50,331 bases of DNA, taken from Clostridiaceae bacterium DTU079 (GTDB lineage: Bacteria > Bacillota > Clostridia > Acetivibrionales > Acetivibrionaceae). Shown here one piece after another: positions 34,939-44,490 of the stretch. The stretch is taken from positions 1-50,331 of the forward strand of contig LFSC01000064.1 in the NCBI GenBank assembly GCA_001512505.1. The letters run 5' to 3'. The notes under the pieces were generated by a model. That model did not search any database. It was not told the DNA's origin and saw nothing but the letters and a program-made list of their open reading frames with translations. A program made the position numbers and the translations under genes. Each line of letters starts with the position of its first letter. Within the stretch, counting starts at the first letter, position 1.

Positions 34939-35667
34939 ATGTTTAAGCAGTTTATGGAGGATGCAAGATTAATTGCCGAAAGGGACCCGGCGGCAAGAAG
35001 CGTGGCAGAGGTTGTGCTTCTGTATTCGGGATTTCATGCGGTTTGTCTCCATCGGGTTGCACACTGGTTTTATAACCGGAAATGTTATTTTATAGCCCGG
35101 ATGATTTCTCAGATAGGAAGATTTCTGACGGGGATCGAGATACATCCCGGGGCCAAAATCGGAAAGGGTCTGTTTATTGACCACGGTATGGGTGTGGTCA
35201 TCGGTGAGACCGCCGAGATAGGGGATAACTGTACGATTTATCACAATGTTACTCTTGGGGGTACAGGCAAGGACCGGGGAAAAAGACATCCAACCATAGG
35301 TAATAATGTGCTGATAAGCGCCGGAGCGAAGGTTTTGGGACCGTTTAAGGTGGGAGACAACTCGAGAATCGGTGCCAATGCTGTGGTGTTAAACGAGGTA
35401 GAACCTAATACCACGGTGGTAGGAGTTCCGGGAAGGGCTGTAAGAAAAGACGGACAAAGGATAATGCCTTCAATTGAATTGGATCAGATACATATTCCGG
35501 ATCCTGTTGCACAGGAGCTGTGCAAGATGTGCCGCAGAATAGAGCGCTTGGAGAAAGAACTTGCCGTAAGACAGGGAGATTTAACCGGGAATAAAGCGGA
35601 TAACGGAGAGAAATTTGATAATAAAATCACAGATAATACAGATGAGAGAGAGGAAGGGGACAAATGA
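34939..35667 (+). CDS. cysE: Serine O-acetyltransferase
   Basis: CysE transfers acetyl from acetyl-CoA to serine, the first step of cysteine synthesis. The 242-residue protein has a short helical N-domain ([25 protein letters not shown]) and a left-handed beta helix of hexapeptide repeats with [23 protein letters not shown] and [22 protein letters not shown] longer frame opens at 34861, but the ATG at 34939 has GAGG at the right spacing and is the family start. A charged tail of about 35 residues ([19 protein letters not shown]) is longer than usual. It overlaps cysS by four bases and is under T-box control. Confidence 0.95.
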   Translation: MFKQFMEDARLIAERDPAARSVAEVVLLYSGFHAVCLHRVAHWFYNRKCYFIARMISQIGRFLTGIEIHPGAKIGKGLFIDHGMGVVIGETAEIGDNCTIYHNVTLGGTGKDRGKRHPTIGNNVLISAGAKVLGPFKVGDNSRIGANAVVLNEVEPNTTVVGVPGRAVRKDGQRIMPSIELDQIHIPDPVAQELCKMCRRIERLEKELAVRQGDLTGNKADNGEKFDNKITDNTDEREEGDK

Positions 35668-37073
35668 AGCTTTACAATACTTTGACAAGAAAGAAAGAGG
35701 AGTTTAAGCCTCTTGATGAAAAAGAGGTCAGGATGTATTCGTGCGGACCTACGGTATATAACTATTTTCACATCGGGAACGCGAGACCGTTTATAATATT
35801 TGACACATTGAGAAGGTATCTTGAATACAGAGGATATAACGTAAAGTTTGTGCAGAATTTTACGGATATAGACGACAAAATGATAAAAAGAGCACAGGAA
35901 GAAAACATCACTGTAAAAGAGCTGGCAGATAAATTTATTCAGGAATATTTTGTGGATGCCAAGGGTCTTGGAATAAAAGAAGCTACTGTTCATCCCAGGG
36001 CTACGGAGAATATTGATGCCATAATTGATATAATATCAAGGCTTGAGAAAAACGGCTTTGCTTACAGTGTGGACGGAGATGTTTATTTTAGCACCAGAAA
36101 GTTTAAAGAATACGGGAAGCTTTCCCATCAATCCTTGGAAGATTTAGAACTGGGTTCTAGAATCGAAGTCGATGAGAGAAAAGAGGATCCCATGGATTTT
36201 GTATTGTGGAAGGCTCAAAAGCCTGGCGAACCTGCATGGGACAGTCCGTGGGGAATGGGAAGACCCGGCTGGCACATTGAGTGCTCTGCGATGGCAAACA
36301 GGTATCTTGGTGATACGATAGACATTCACAGCGGCGGACAGGATCTGATATTTCCCCACCATGAAAATGAGATTGCCCAGAGTGAAGCTGCAAACGGCAA
36401 GCCTTTTGCAAGGTATTGGCTTCATAACGGCTTTATAAACGTCAATGGCGAAAAAATGGCAAAGTCCCGGGGCAATTTCTTTACAGTCAGGGACATAGCA
36501 AAAGAATTTGACTATGAGGTAATTAGGTTTTTCATGCTTTCAGCCCACTACAGAAGCCCGATAAATTTCAGTGATGAGCTTTTGGAACAGGCTAAAAACG
36601 GTTTGGAAAGAATATACAACTGCCTTGAGAATCTTGAGTACCTGAAGGAAAATGCAGCTTCTTCGGAGATGACGGACGACGAAAGGAAGCTTCGTGATAA
36701 TTTTGCCGGGCTAAAGGAGAAATTTATTGAGGCCATGGATGATGATCTGAATACGGCGGATGCCTTGGCTGCTATTTTTGATATCGTTAAAGAGACCAAT
36801 ACCAATATAAAAGCCGGCACCAATCCGTCAAAGGAAATCATCGAATATGCATATTCCCTGATAAAAGAGTTAGGTGCCGTTTTGGGAATTGCCCAGAAAA
36901 AACAGGATAAAAGTATTGACAGTGAAATTCAGGAGCTTATAGACAGAAGGCAGCAGGCAAGAAAGGCAAAGGATTGGAAGACAGCGGATGAAATAAGAGA
37001 TAAGCTTAAGGATATGGGTATAATACTGGAGGACACTCCTCAAGGTGTAAAATGGTCCTATAGAAAAAACTGA
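35664..37073 (+). CDS. cysS: Cysteinyl-tRNA synthetase
   Basis: The 469-residue class I synthetase charges tRNA-Cys. The HIGH-type motif is in [12 protein letters not shown], the zinc-binding residues include Cys28 ([10 protein letters not shown]), the Cys of HIECSAMA and the His of [10 protein letters not shown], and the KMSKS equivalent is KMAKSRGN. The C-terminal anticodon-binding helices are complete (QAGKAKD-type [15 protein letters not shown]). The ATGA overlap with cysE means coupled translation. In Bacillus the next genes are mrnC and rlmB; here a repeat and the opposite-strand gerABC operon separate them. Confidence 0.97.
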   Translation: MKLYNTLTRKKEEFKPLDEKEVRMYSCGPTVYNYFHIGNARPFIIFDTLRRYLEYRGYNVKFVQNFTDIDDKMIKRAQEENITVKELADKFIQEYFVDAKGLGIKEATVHPRATENIDAIIDIISRLEKNGFAYSVDGDVYFSTRKFKEYGKLSHQSLEDLELGSRIEVDERKEDPMDFVLWKAQKPGEPAWDSPWGMGRPGWHIECSAMANRYLGDTIDIHSGGQDLIFPHHENEIAQSEAANGKPFARYWLHNGFINVNGEKMAKSRGNFFTVRDIAKEFDYEVIRFFMLSAHYRSPINFSDELLEQAKNGLERIYNCLENLEYLKENAASSEMTDDERKLRDNFAGLKEKFIEAMDDDLNTADALAAIFDIVKETNTNIKAGTNPSKEIIEYAYSLIKELGAVLGIAQKKQDKSIDSEIQELIDRRQQARKAKDWKTADEIRDKLKDMGIILEDTPQGVKWSYRKN

Positions 37074-37095
37074 TAATGTGCGAATATGTTGCTTT

Positions 37096-37259
37096 GTAAG
37101 TAAAATATAAAATAATTAATGTGGGAAAGTTGTAGAGCCTGTTAATACGGTACGGGAAGGGAGAGCATCCGTTCCCGCACAGTGAGTTTTCTCCACTCCG
37201 AAGAGTATTTACAGGCTCTGTACTTTTAACATAAGTTTTTTTGTGTATTTTTTCTTAAC
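37096..37259. repeat. 164-bp MITE-like hairpin element, copy C
   Basis: This copy keeps the inner parts of the 27305-27472 element almost unchanged: GTTGTAGAGCCTGTTAATA, GGGAAGGGAGAGCAT, GAGTATTTACAGGCTCTGTA and AACATAAGTTT. The terminal repeats are decayed (GTAAGTAAAATATA; TGTATTTTTTCTTAAC). The loop sequence between the conserved blocks differs. It sits between the 3' ends of cysS and gerC and, as a long hairpin with Ts on one side, may also act as a terminator. Confidence 0.75.
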
Positions 37260-37306
37260 GATAAAGAAATGAAGTTCGAAATCCTGCATTATTGAATATT
37301 TCCAAT

Positions 37307-38518
37307 TTACTTCAGGTCTACTTTTACGTTAACTTCGGTTTTTACATAGGGGAAGATGTCATGCCATTTGTCTTTAACCTTATCCCAGTATGAAGGCTTT
37401 TCTGCTTTTAACACCATGTTGAACTGAAATACATCAGCACCGTAATTCTGAATTTTTTGTATTGTCTCAACACATTGCTTTTTTATTGAATCTTCAAAGA
37501 CTTCGGAGGCCTCTTCCAGAAAATTTTTATCAATATTTTTGAGGAATGAACAGTTTGCGCTTTCTGAGTAGTCTCCTTTGATATTTATATCTATTTTGAA
37601 GATTACGCCGTCTTCCTCTATTATAGGTGTAACTTTTGTTTTCAGCTTGTCTATTTCAAGTGCCATAACAGAGTCCTCACAATGGGGCATTTCTGCAGTA
37701 GTTACGCCTCCCATATACAAATTTCGTATCATTTTTACAGCTTCTACTTCCCGGCCGCTTATCGTAGCGACCATTTTATCTCCTTTAAAGACTGCACCAC
37801 CCTTGTTCATTATCTCATCTTTGGAACTGTGAACAATGGGAAGCAAGAAATCCCTGTCTGCATAAATGTCCTGGACGGCTTTTCCAAAGTCTGTCCATTG
37901 AACCATTTGTGAATTAATTTTTGCGTTATATGCTGTTTCAGAAAGATATATAGAGGAATAGTCCTCGGTTCTGGGAACGACATCAAGCGTTTTTTTGGCT
38001 TCTCCCTGGGCAATAAATATTCTGGTTCTGCTTCTTAGTTCGTGGTCACGGATAAAGAAATCAAGAATATTATTCAGGCCTTTTTTTGCAATCTTGTCTG
38101 AAATTATTATAACCTGAAGATGGCCGTAATAAGGCAGTAGATTTGTCCTTGTTGAAATTGCCCGGCTCATCTCTATAAAGGAATTTCCCACCTGAGTAAT
38201 TTCCCATGTCTTGGGAGTACCGGGTTCCGGACTTCCTGTGCCCTGAATGTTGGGAACCGCACTCATTTTTATAACCGGCAATTGCACAGTCATGGCGAAG
38301 AGGGGGTCACCGGAGTGAATATCTATTGCAGTTTCGAACCTTTCTTCCTGTATGCTATTGGGGGATTCAGTTTCTGTTTCTGCTACTTGGGGAATCGGTA
38401 GATATTCATCGATGGCAACACCGATTATATATGCACGGCTCTCAATGGGGACAGAATCCCAACAACCGGTGAGAATAATAATGGAAATACATAGAAGAAC
38501 CGAAAGAAGCTTATTCAA
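37307..38518 (-). CDS. gerC: Ger(x)C family spore germination lipoprotein
   Basis: GerC is the lipoprotein subunit of GerA-type germinant receptors in the spore inner membrane. The 403-residue protein has a lipobox LTGC with Cys19, followed by WDSVPIESRAYIIGVAID, the standard GerC start. The C-terminal GerAC domain is complete. A Pro/Glu-rich stretch (PQVAETETESPNSIQEE) near the N-terminus is longer than in many homologues. The start is TTG at 38518 with GGAGGG nine bases upstream inside gerB, so the two genes overlap by eight bases. Confidence 0.93.
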   Translation of the reverse strand: MNKLLSVLLCISIIILTGCWDSVPIESRAYIIGVAIDEYLPIPQVAETETESPNSIQEERFETAIDIHSGDPLFAMTVQLPVIKMSAVPNIQGTGSPEPGTPKTWEITQVGNSFIEMSRAISTRTNLLPYYGHLQVIIISDKIAKKGLNNILDFFIRDHELRSRTRIFIAQGEAKKTLDVVPRTEDYSSIYLSETAYNAKINSQMVQWTDFGKAVQDIYADRDFLLPIVHSSKDEIMNKGGAVFKGDKMVATISGREVEAVKMIRNLYMGGVTTAEMPHCEDSVMALEIDKLKTKVTPIIEEDGVIFKIDINIKGDYSESANCSFLKNIDKNFLEEASEVFEDSIKKQCVETIQKIQNYGADVFQFNMVLKAEKPSYWDKVKDKWHDIFPYVKTEVNVKVDLK

Positions 38519-39611
38519 CTTTTACTTCCCTCCTTTTTTTTATGAGACTTAAGATAATAAGCAATGGTATATAAACAATAATAAGACCTACTACAATTAA
38601 ATCAAAAGACTTCATATGTTCCAACGCTTCTAATTGGTTTTTACTGTACATGGCAACAAAAAGTAAAAGGGGAATGTGTACAAGGGCCACATACTTTTCG
38701 TACTTTGGTTTTATATTAAAAAACACTATAAAATTCCTTATAGATGAAAAAGTATAAATTCCGGCAGAAGCAAATACTGCAGGTATCCATAGCACTACCA
38801 TAAATGCCTCAAGTCTTTCAAACAGATTAGTTCCCAGATTAAGAGACTTTGATAAATACAGTGTCGGAAACAAAAATCTCTGAGTTTCTTCCGGGCCAAA
38901 GACCAGAATTGTTGAAGTTGTGAGAAGAATAAAAAATCCCGCCGAAATAAAAAAGCCCGACAAATACCATTTTAGTGCTCTTTTTTGATCTGTTACATAT
39001 TTCATTGTATAAACGATGGATCCATAGCCTGCAAGGGCTCCGGATGCGGGCAGGCTTGCTTTAAAGGTATTGAACATGTTTTTGTAGAGTACCGGTTTTA
39101 TATTTATTATCTGATACTGGGGGACTAATGCAGCAATAAGCAGGATTAGAGTAAAAATTAAAAAAGGAAAGAGAATATCAATAACACCCGCAATGGTTTC
39201 AATTCCTTTTGAAACAACGCATACAATCACGATTATCATTATAATGGAAATCACCAACATGGGAGTCCTGTCGATAAGAAACAATTGTAGGGCTTGCACA
39301 AAAACCCTTATTGTTAAACCGGAATAAATAAGAACATATACAACAGAAATTGATAACAGCAGCCTTCCGAACCAATTGCCTCCTATATGTAGAGTCATTT
39401 CCGGAAGATCAAGTCCCTGATTGATAGTTGAGAGATAGTACATCAAAAGTGCACCCACCAGTCCAATAACAGTGCCAAGTAACATGGAGATCCAGGCATC
39501 CTGCTTTGCAACCGAAACCAAGCCTTGTTGAATGGTGAGCAAGTTCACCGTAAGCATGTTGGAAGAAGTTAGGGTTAGTATCTGTATCGGAAGAAGTTTA
39601 TTGTTTTTCAT
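38511..39611 (-). CDS. gerB: GerB family germination permease subunit
   Basis: The 366-residue protein is an APC-superfamily-like transporter with about ten membrane helices, typical of GerB receptor subunits that bind the germinant. The N-terminus reads MKNNKLLPIQILTLTSSNM. A frame opening at 39659 overlaps gerA; the ATG at 39611 has AAGGAGG at eight-base spacing and lies one base after the gerA stop. The order gerA-gerB-gerC with touching or overlapping ends shows one operon. Confidence 0.93.
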   Translation of the reverse strand: MKNNKLLPIQILTLTSSNMLTVNLLTIQQGLVSVAKQDAWISMLLGTVIGLVGALLMYYLSTINQGLDLPEMTLHIGGNWFGRLLLSISVVYVLIYSGLTIRVFVQALQLFLIDRTPMLVISIIMIIVIVCVVSKGIETIAGVIDILFPFLIFTLILLIAALVPQYQIINIKPVLYKNMFNTFKASLPASGALAGYGSIVYTMKYVTDQKRALKWYLSGFFISAGFFILLTTSTILVFGPEETQRFLFPTLYLSKSLNLGTNLFERLEAFMVVLWIPAVFASAGIYTFSSIRNFIVFFNIKPKYEKYVALVHIPLLLFVAMYSKNQLEALEHMKSFDLIVVGLIIVYIPLLIILSLIKKRREVKVE

Positions 39612-39612
39612 T

Positions 39613-41166
39613 TTAGGAACCTCCTTTTTTGGGGCTGCTTTTGGTATTAAAGTATCCAAGCCGGTTTTTCAGAAAAATCTGCGGCGCTCGGATAATACTG
39701 TCCTTCCAATCCTTTGGCCTGTAAGGAGTAAAGGGTTCCATGAAACCTACTCCAAAACTTTTAAGGGAACACATATATCCCAGTAAGTATATAATGCCTA
39801 TTGAAATTCCAAAGGCACCTAAAGCTGATGCCAGTAACATAAAGATCAATCTCAGTATCCTGGTGACAAGACCCAAACTGTAGCTGGGAATTGAAAAGGA
39901 AGAAATCGCTGTTACCGATGTAACGATGACCATAAAGGGTCCTATAATACCGGCCTGTACGGCTGCCTGACCGATTACAAGACCGCCTACGATGGCAACT
40001 GTCTGTCCCACAACTTTTGGAAGTCTTAATCCCGCTTCCTGCAAAATTTCCAGGATAATTATCATAACCAGAGCCTCAAAGAAGGGGTGCAAGGGTACTC
40101 CTATTCGTGTACCTGAAATAGAGAGAAGCAACGAAGTTGGAAGCATCTCCGGATGAAAAGAAGTAAGAGCTATATAGATTGCCGGAAAAAAAGTTGATAT
40201 AAACAGGGATATATATCTAATAAAGGTTATGACAGTGCCGAACAGCCAATGCTCATAGTAGTCATCGGGACTCTGCATTAGGGCAGATATGGTAGTAGGT
40301 GCTAAAAGCATGCCTCGAGAGTTATCATACAGAATTCCCACATTTCCTTCAAGGATAAAAGAGACAGCTTTATCGGGCCTTTCTGTCCACTGAATCAGAG
40401 GAAATATTGTGAAAACCCTGTCCGAGATAAGGTTAGCAAGCTGTTCTATGTGAACAATATCATAGCCTTTAACGGAGTCGATTCTATTTTTTACTTCCTG
40501 GAGAATTTGGTTTTTAACTTTTCCTTTCAGGTATAGTACAGCCGCATTATTATGCACGGTTTTTCCGGTTTTAATAAACTCAATACAAAGGTCCGGAGTT
40601 TTAAGCCTTTTTCGTATTAGACCCAAATTGTCTTTCATATTTTCAACAAAGCCTTCATTAGGACCTTTGACCGTGCTTTCGGTCCGGGGCTCTTCAACAT
40701 TACGTTTTGGCAAGCTTACCGTATCTATCAAAAGCCCTGTGTCAAGGCCTTCGATACACAAGAAGGTTTTGCCGTTCAATATTTCCAGGGATATTTCAAA
40801 AATTGTGTTTGCTTCCTCAATAACGCTCCCGTACAGCATTGAATTTTTGATAGCTTCAATTGTTAAATTCTGAGTAGATAGCACTCTGACAGGGTTGGTA
40901 ATTAATGGCTTAATTATATATTCCTCAACCATGTTTATATCTACCAGGTTTTGTATGAATACTATGCCCGCATCAACTTTGCTGTCAAAGGCTCTAATTT
41001 TCCTGTCTATGATATCGGGACTGTTATTCATATAGCATTTTAAAGCATTAATATTTTTATCAACACTTTTTGATATGCAGATATCATTTGTATTGACCGT
41101 TAATTTATGTAAATTGCTGCTTTTCGTATTTTTTTTTGAAACTATATTTTTCAGCCACGAAAACAT
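39613..41166 (-). CDS. gerA: GerA family spore germination receptor subunit
   Basis: The 517-residue subunit has a soluble N-terminal part (about 1-300) with the GerA features DAGIVFIQNLVD and WTERPDKAVSFILEGNVGILYDN, and a membrane part with several helices (LLLSISGTRIGVPLHPFFEALVM, QTVAIVGGLVIGQAAVQAGI). It ends in a basic tail. This is the first gene of the operon. GerA-type receptors start germination when nutrients appear; the germinant cannot be predicted. It is probably expressed in the forespore under sigma-G, but I cannot point to a sure promoter. Confidence 0.95.
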   Translation of the reverse strand: MFSWLKNIVSKKNTKSSNLHKLTVNTNDICISKSVDKNINALKCYMNNSPDIIDRKIRAFDSKVDAGIVFIQNLVDINMVEEYIIKPLITNPVRVLSTQNLTIEAIKNSMLYGSVIEEANTIFEISLEILNGKTFLCIEGLDTGLLIDTVSLPKRNVEEPRTESTVKGPNEGFVENMKDNLGLIRKRLKTPDLCIEFIKTGKTVHNNAAVLYLKGKVKNQILQEVKNRIDSVKGYDIVHIEQLANLISDRVFTIFPLIQWTERPDKAVSFILEGNVGILYDNSRGMLLAPTTISALMQSPDDYYEHWLFGTVITFIRYISLFISTFFPAIYIALTSFHPEMLPTSLLLSISGTRIGVPLHPFFEALVMIIILEILQEAGLRLPKVVGQTVAIVGGLVIGQAAVQAGIIGPFMVIVTSVTAISSFSIPSYSLGLVTRILRLIFMLLASALGAFGISIGIIYLLGYMCSLKSFGVGFMEPFTPYRPKDWKDSIIRAPQIFLKNRLGYFNTKSSPKKGGS

Positions 41167-41492
41167 ATATATACCTGCTTTCTAAATTTTTGACTATTAA
41201 TTTCTTTTTAATATTGTTACCTATTTTATGATTGTTATGAAAAGTAAGTAAAAGAAGTATATTAGCAGGCTCTCTAGCTCGTTTCACAATATATCTTTCA
41301 TGAATAGCACTCGTCTCACTTGAGTATTTATATTTACTAAAACCTCGGTGTATTATATAATATATTAATATATTAAACGCAGATTGGGAGTATTATAGAA
41401 TTATTAGACTAAGAAAATTAAACTGATATTTCTCAATATGCGTTCAACAAACGGAAAAATATGATTAATTTTATATGGAAAAGGTAATTTGA
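41167..41492. other. Divergent region gerA/mrnC
   Basis: No gene. An AT palindrome cluster (TATTATATAATATATTAATA) lies at about 41352. It must hold the gerABC promoter and probably one for mrnC-rlmB. I found no unambiguous sigma-G or sigma-A pair. Confidence 0.4.
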
Positions 41493-41918
41493 ATGCTTTC
41501 GGAATTTTTTGATAAAATAACGGGTGAGTTCGATTTCAAAGAGGAGAAAATAAACCAGCTGTCACCTTTGGTACTTGCGTATATCGGTGATGCTGTATAT
41601 GAGGTATTTATCAGGACAATGCTTATCAGTGAAGGAAATATGCCGGTTCACGTTCTTCACAAGAAGTCAATCGGTTTTGTAAAGGCAAAGGCTCAGTCCG
41701 ATATTATCCATAGGATAATGCCGTCTTTGACACCGGAGGAGCATGATGTAGTCCGTAGGGGGAGAAATACCAAGTCCGGTACAATTCCCAAAAATGCTGA
41801 TGTTACGGAATACAAGTATGCTACAGGCTTTGAGTCTCTGGTGGGTTATCTGTATTTAAAAAAGGATTATGAACGTTTGACGGCCATATTAAAGATGGCT
41901 GTGTCCGAACATATATAG
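41493..41918 (+). CDS. mrnC: Mini-ribonuclease III (MrnC)
   Basis: The 141-residue protein is an RNase III catalytic domain without the double-stranded RNA-binding domain. The signature LAYIGDAVYEVFIR carries the catalytic acidic residues. In Bacillus MrnC matures 23S rRNA ends. The gene follows cysS in conserved synteny and starts at an ATG after GGAAAAGGTAATTTGA. Confidence 0.95.
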   Translation: MLSEFFDKITGEFDFKEEKINQLSPLVLAYIGDAVYEVFIRTMLISEGNMPVHVLHKKSIGFVKAKAQSDIIHRIMPSLTPEEHDVVRRGRNTKSGTIPKNADVTEYKYATGFESLVGYLYLKKDYERLTAILKMAVSEHI

Positions 41919-42099
41919 GTCTTTATATACATTTTCATTATATAAAAATTTATATTATTGGGGACAAGCAGCTTTTTACAGTGAAATTCGGTTAAAAAAG
42001 TTTATTTTTGATAAAATAATAAACATAAAAAATTTTTTTCCGTACTAAAAAATAGATGTTTTTACGTATTATTTAAATGGGAGAAGGTAAACAAGCATT

Positions 42100-42936
42100 A
42101 TGGGAAATATGAAGAGAAACAAAGAAAATAATGAGAAAAACAGGACTAGGGTTAAAGTACAATTTACTGGGAAACAGAGGGAAAAAGAGGACCAATCGGA
42201 AGATTTGGACAGGCTTGAGGGAAGAAATTCCGTCATGGAGGCAATAAGGGCCAACAGAACAATAAATAAGATTTTGGTCCAGAAGGGTGAGAAAGAAGGA
42301 TCAATAAGGCAAATTATAGCCTTAGCAAGAGAAAAAGGCATTGTAGTTCAAGAAACGGACAGATCGAATCTTGACAGAATTTCTACTACTCATGCACATC
42401 AAGGAATTATTGCCTATGTTTCCTTTAAAGATTATGTTGAGGTTGATGACATATTAGAAAGTGCAGAATCCAAAGGAGAGGCACCTTTCATTATTATTCT
42501 TGACGGCATCACCGATGCATATAACCTTGGGTCTATCTTAAGGACTGCTGATGCGGCTGGCGCTCATGGGGTAATTATACCGAAAAGAAGGGCAATTGGG
42601 CTTAATGCAGCTGTTTCGAAGGCATCGGCAGGGGCAATAGAGTATGTACCGGTAGCCCGTGTCACAAATATTTCCCAGACCATAGATTACCTGAAGAAAA
42701 AAAATATATGGGTGGTTGGTACAGATCTTTCCGGTGAAAAGTCTTATTATGAATCGGACTTAAAAGGTCCTATTGCGGTTGTTATCGGAAGTGAAGGACA
42801 TGGAATGGGAAAATTGGTTACAGAAAAATGTGATTTTATAATAAATATTCCAATGAAGGGGCGAATTGCATCCTTGAATGCGGCGGTTGCCGGCGCTATA
42901 ATAATGTATGAAGTAATGAAGCAAAGAAACAAGTAG
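42100..42936 (+). CDS. rlmB: 23S rRNA 2'-O-methyltransferase RlmB-like (SpoU/TrmH)
   Basis: The 278-residue SPOUT methylase has an N-terminal substrate-binding domain (LEGRNSVMEAIRANRTINKILVQKG) and the knot motifs NLGSILRTADAAGAHGVIIP, VVIGSEGHGMG and IPMKGRIASLNAAVAGAIIMYE. It methylates a ribose in 23S rRNA (G2251 in E. coli). The first 30 residues are very rich in Lys, Arg and Asn and probably touch RNA. A GGGAGAAGG site lies upstream. The Bacillus order continues with yacP before sigH; yacP is absent here. Confidence 0.93.
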   Translation: MGNMKRNKENNEKNRTRVKVQFTGKQREKEDQSEDLDRLEGRNSVMEAIRANRTINKILVQKGEKEGSIRQIIALAREKGIVVQETDRSNLDRISTTHAHQGIIAYVSFKDYVEVDDILESAESKGEAPFIIILDGITDAYNLGSILRTADAAGAHGVIIPKRRAIGLNAAVSKASAGAIEYVPVARVTNISQTIDYLKKKNIWVVGTDLSGEKSYYESDLKGPIAVVIGSEGHGMGKLVTEKCDFIINIPMKGRIASLNAAVAGAIIMYEVMKQRNK

Positions 42937-43408
42937 AGAAAGAAGAAAAATTATAAATTATTTGTACAGTATAAAATGAAATTGCCGATATTTATATAGA
43001 AAGGTTTGATTGTAAAATAAGCGGACTGCTATTCGGGTAGTAACAACTGGATTGGAAGACACAAAAAGGGTATCAATCATTTTTGATACTGGATTTGCCC
43101 GGATTTTCAAGCAGGACTTTGAGTCGGTGCACAATTTAATAGGAAAATCCTTTAAAAGCTTAGAGAAAACACTGTTATGTGAAATTCAGACTTTAATTTT
43201 TTCAATAGCTTAAATTAGGAGATGGCAATGAAAAATGGTGGGACTGCCACAAATTTCACTTGACAATAACAGTGCAATCTTTTAAAATTTAAGGGTGTAT
43301 CTTATGCATTGCATTGGCTCATAAAGTCGTTTTTTAGCTTGTTTTATTGTTCTTTTCTATAATCAAGCCTTTAAAATTCTATAGTATGCAAAACAAGGGG
43401 GCGAGGTT
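42937..43408 (+). other. rlmB-sigH gap where yacP would be expected
   Basis: No gene of note. Contents: a small hairpin GTATCAA/TTGATAC (43070-43089), a GGCA...TGCC hairpin containing a 13-codon frame (43226-43250), and the sigH promoter. I looked for remnants of YacP and found none. Confidence 0.5.
43260..43288 (+). promoter_or_regulatory. sigma-A-type promoter of sigH
   Basis: A perfect TTGACA (43260-43265) and TAAAAT (43283-43288) lie 17 bases apart, about 115 bases before the sigH start. Confidence 0.65.
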
Positions 43409-44053
43409 TTGAAGTCAAATGTGCAAATTGAAGCAGTAAAGACCTTTAGCACTATGCAGGACGAAGATATAATTGAGGATAGCAGAGCCGGTGATTGCAA
43501 GGCCCTCGAGTATTTGATCAATAAGTATAAAGGTTTTGTCCGTGCAAAAGCGAGAACTTATTTTCTTATCGGAGCAGACAGGGAAGATATCATTCAGGAA
43601 GGCATGATAGGGCTTTACAAGGCTATAAGGGATTTCAGGAAGGACAAGCTCTCTTCATTCCGCGCCTTTGCGGAGCTTTGCATAACAAGGCAGATTATAA
43701 CTGCAATAAAGACAGCTACACGGCAAAAGCATATACCGTTAAACTCTTATATCTCCCTCAACAAACCCATATTCGATGAGGAGTCGGACCGCACATTAAT
43801 GGATGTTATTTGTGAAGAAAGTATAAATGACCCTGAGGAGATGGTTATAAACAGGGAAGAATTTAACGGTATTGAGGCAAAGATGGGAGAAATATTAAGC
43901 GGCCTGGAATGTGAAGTATTAGCTCTGTACCTGCAAGGAAAGTCCTATCAGGAAATAGCGGATGAATTGGACAGGCATGTAAAATCTATAGACAATGCGT
44001 TACAGAGAGTAAAACGTAAATTAGAGAAATATCTTGAAGAATCTAAATCCTAA
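43409..44053 (+). CDS. sigH: RNA polymerase sigma-H factor
   Basis: SigH directs early stationary-phase and sporulation transcription, including spo0A. The 214-residue protein has region 2 (ALEYLINKYKGFVRAKARTYFLIGADREDIIQEGMIGLYKAIRDF) with the RNA polymerase-core and -10 contacts, and region 4 (LSGLECEVLALYLQGKSYQEIADEL). It starts at TTG 43409 after GGGGGCGAGG. AbrB represses sigH in Bacillus; an abrB-like gene lies at the other end of this window. Two tRNA genes follow. Confidence 0.96.
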   Translation: MKSNVQIEAVKTFSTMQDEDIIEDSRAGDCKALEYLINKYKGFVRAKARTYFLIGADREDIIQEGMIGLYKAIRDFRKDKLSSFRAFAELCITRQIITAIKTATRQKHIPLNSYISLNKPIFDEESDRTLMDVICEESINDPEEMVINREEFNGIEAKMGEILSGLECEVLALYLQGKSYQEIADELDRHVKSIDNALQRVKRKLEKYLEESKS

Positions 44054-44139
44054 TTTGATATAATCGATAAATTTAGACTGGACTATTTTATTTATTAGTG
44101 GTATAATTCTTTTTGCTTCGTGATATTGATGTTCTTTAA

Positions 44140-44213
44140 GCGGGTGTAATTCAATGGTAGAATATCAGCTTCCCAAGCTGACTGCGTGGGTTCGATTCCC
44201 ATCACCCGCTCCA
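44140..44213 (+). tRNA. tRNA-Gly (anticodon CCC)
   Basis: The 74-base cloverleaf starts GCGGGTGTAATTCAATGGTA and ends with an encoded CCA. The anticodon stem TCAGC/GCTGA holds the loop TTCCCAA, giving anticodon CCC. The T arm has GTTCGATTCC. Confidence 0.95.
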
Positions 44214-44228
44214 GGGAGTGTTTTATAC

Positions 44229-44304
44229 GCCCTCATAGCTCAGTAGGCAGAGCGCATCCATGGTAAGGATGAGGTCACCAGTTCGATTCTGGTTGAGGGC
44301 TCCA
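44229..44304 (+). tRNA. tRNA-Thr (anticodon GGT)
   Basis: The 76-base cloverleaf starts GCCCTCATAGCTCAGTAGGC and ends in an encoded CCA. The anticodon stem CATCC/GGATG holds the loop ATGGTAA, giving anticodon GGT. It lies 15 bases after tRNA-Gly and is probably on the same transcript. Confidence 0.95.
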
Positions 44305-44490
44305 ATTCAGAAGTCTTTCAAATACTTGGTTTAGAGTGTTTGAAAGACTTTTTGCATTCATATAAAGTAATTTTGCTTCTACATTATTTCATCGCTTTTT
44401 GTGTTTTTCAATTTTTTCTGCAATCCAAAGAATTTTTTAAAACGAGGTGTTATAATACTAATAAAAGTATGTTAACATTGGTGAAAAAGA

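Noticed and set aside
41167..41492. sigma-G promoter for gerABC
   Set aside because: Several CATA-like stretches exist on the minus strand, but none pairs convincingly with a TGAATA-like -35 at correct spacing.
43226..43270. 13-codon frame in the rlmB-sigH gap within a GGCA/TGCC hairpin
   Set aside because: Has AGGAGATGG upstream, but is too short and unsupported; it precedes the -35 box of the sigH promoter.
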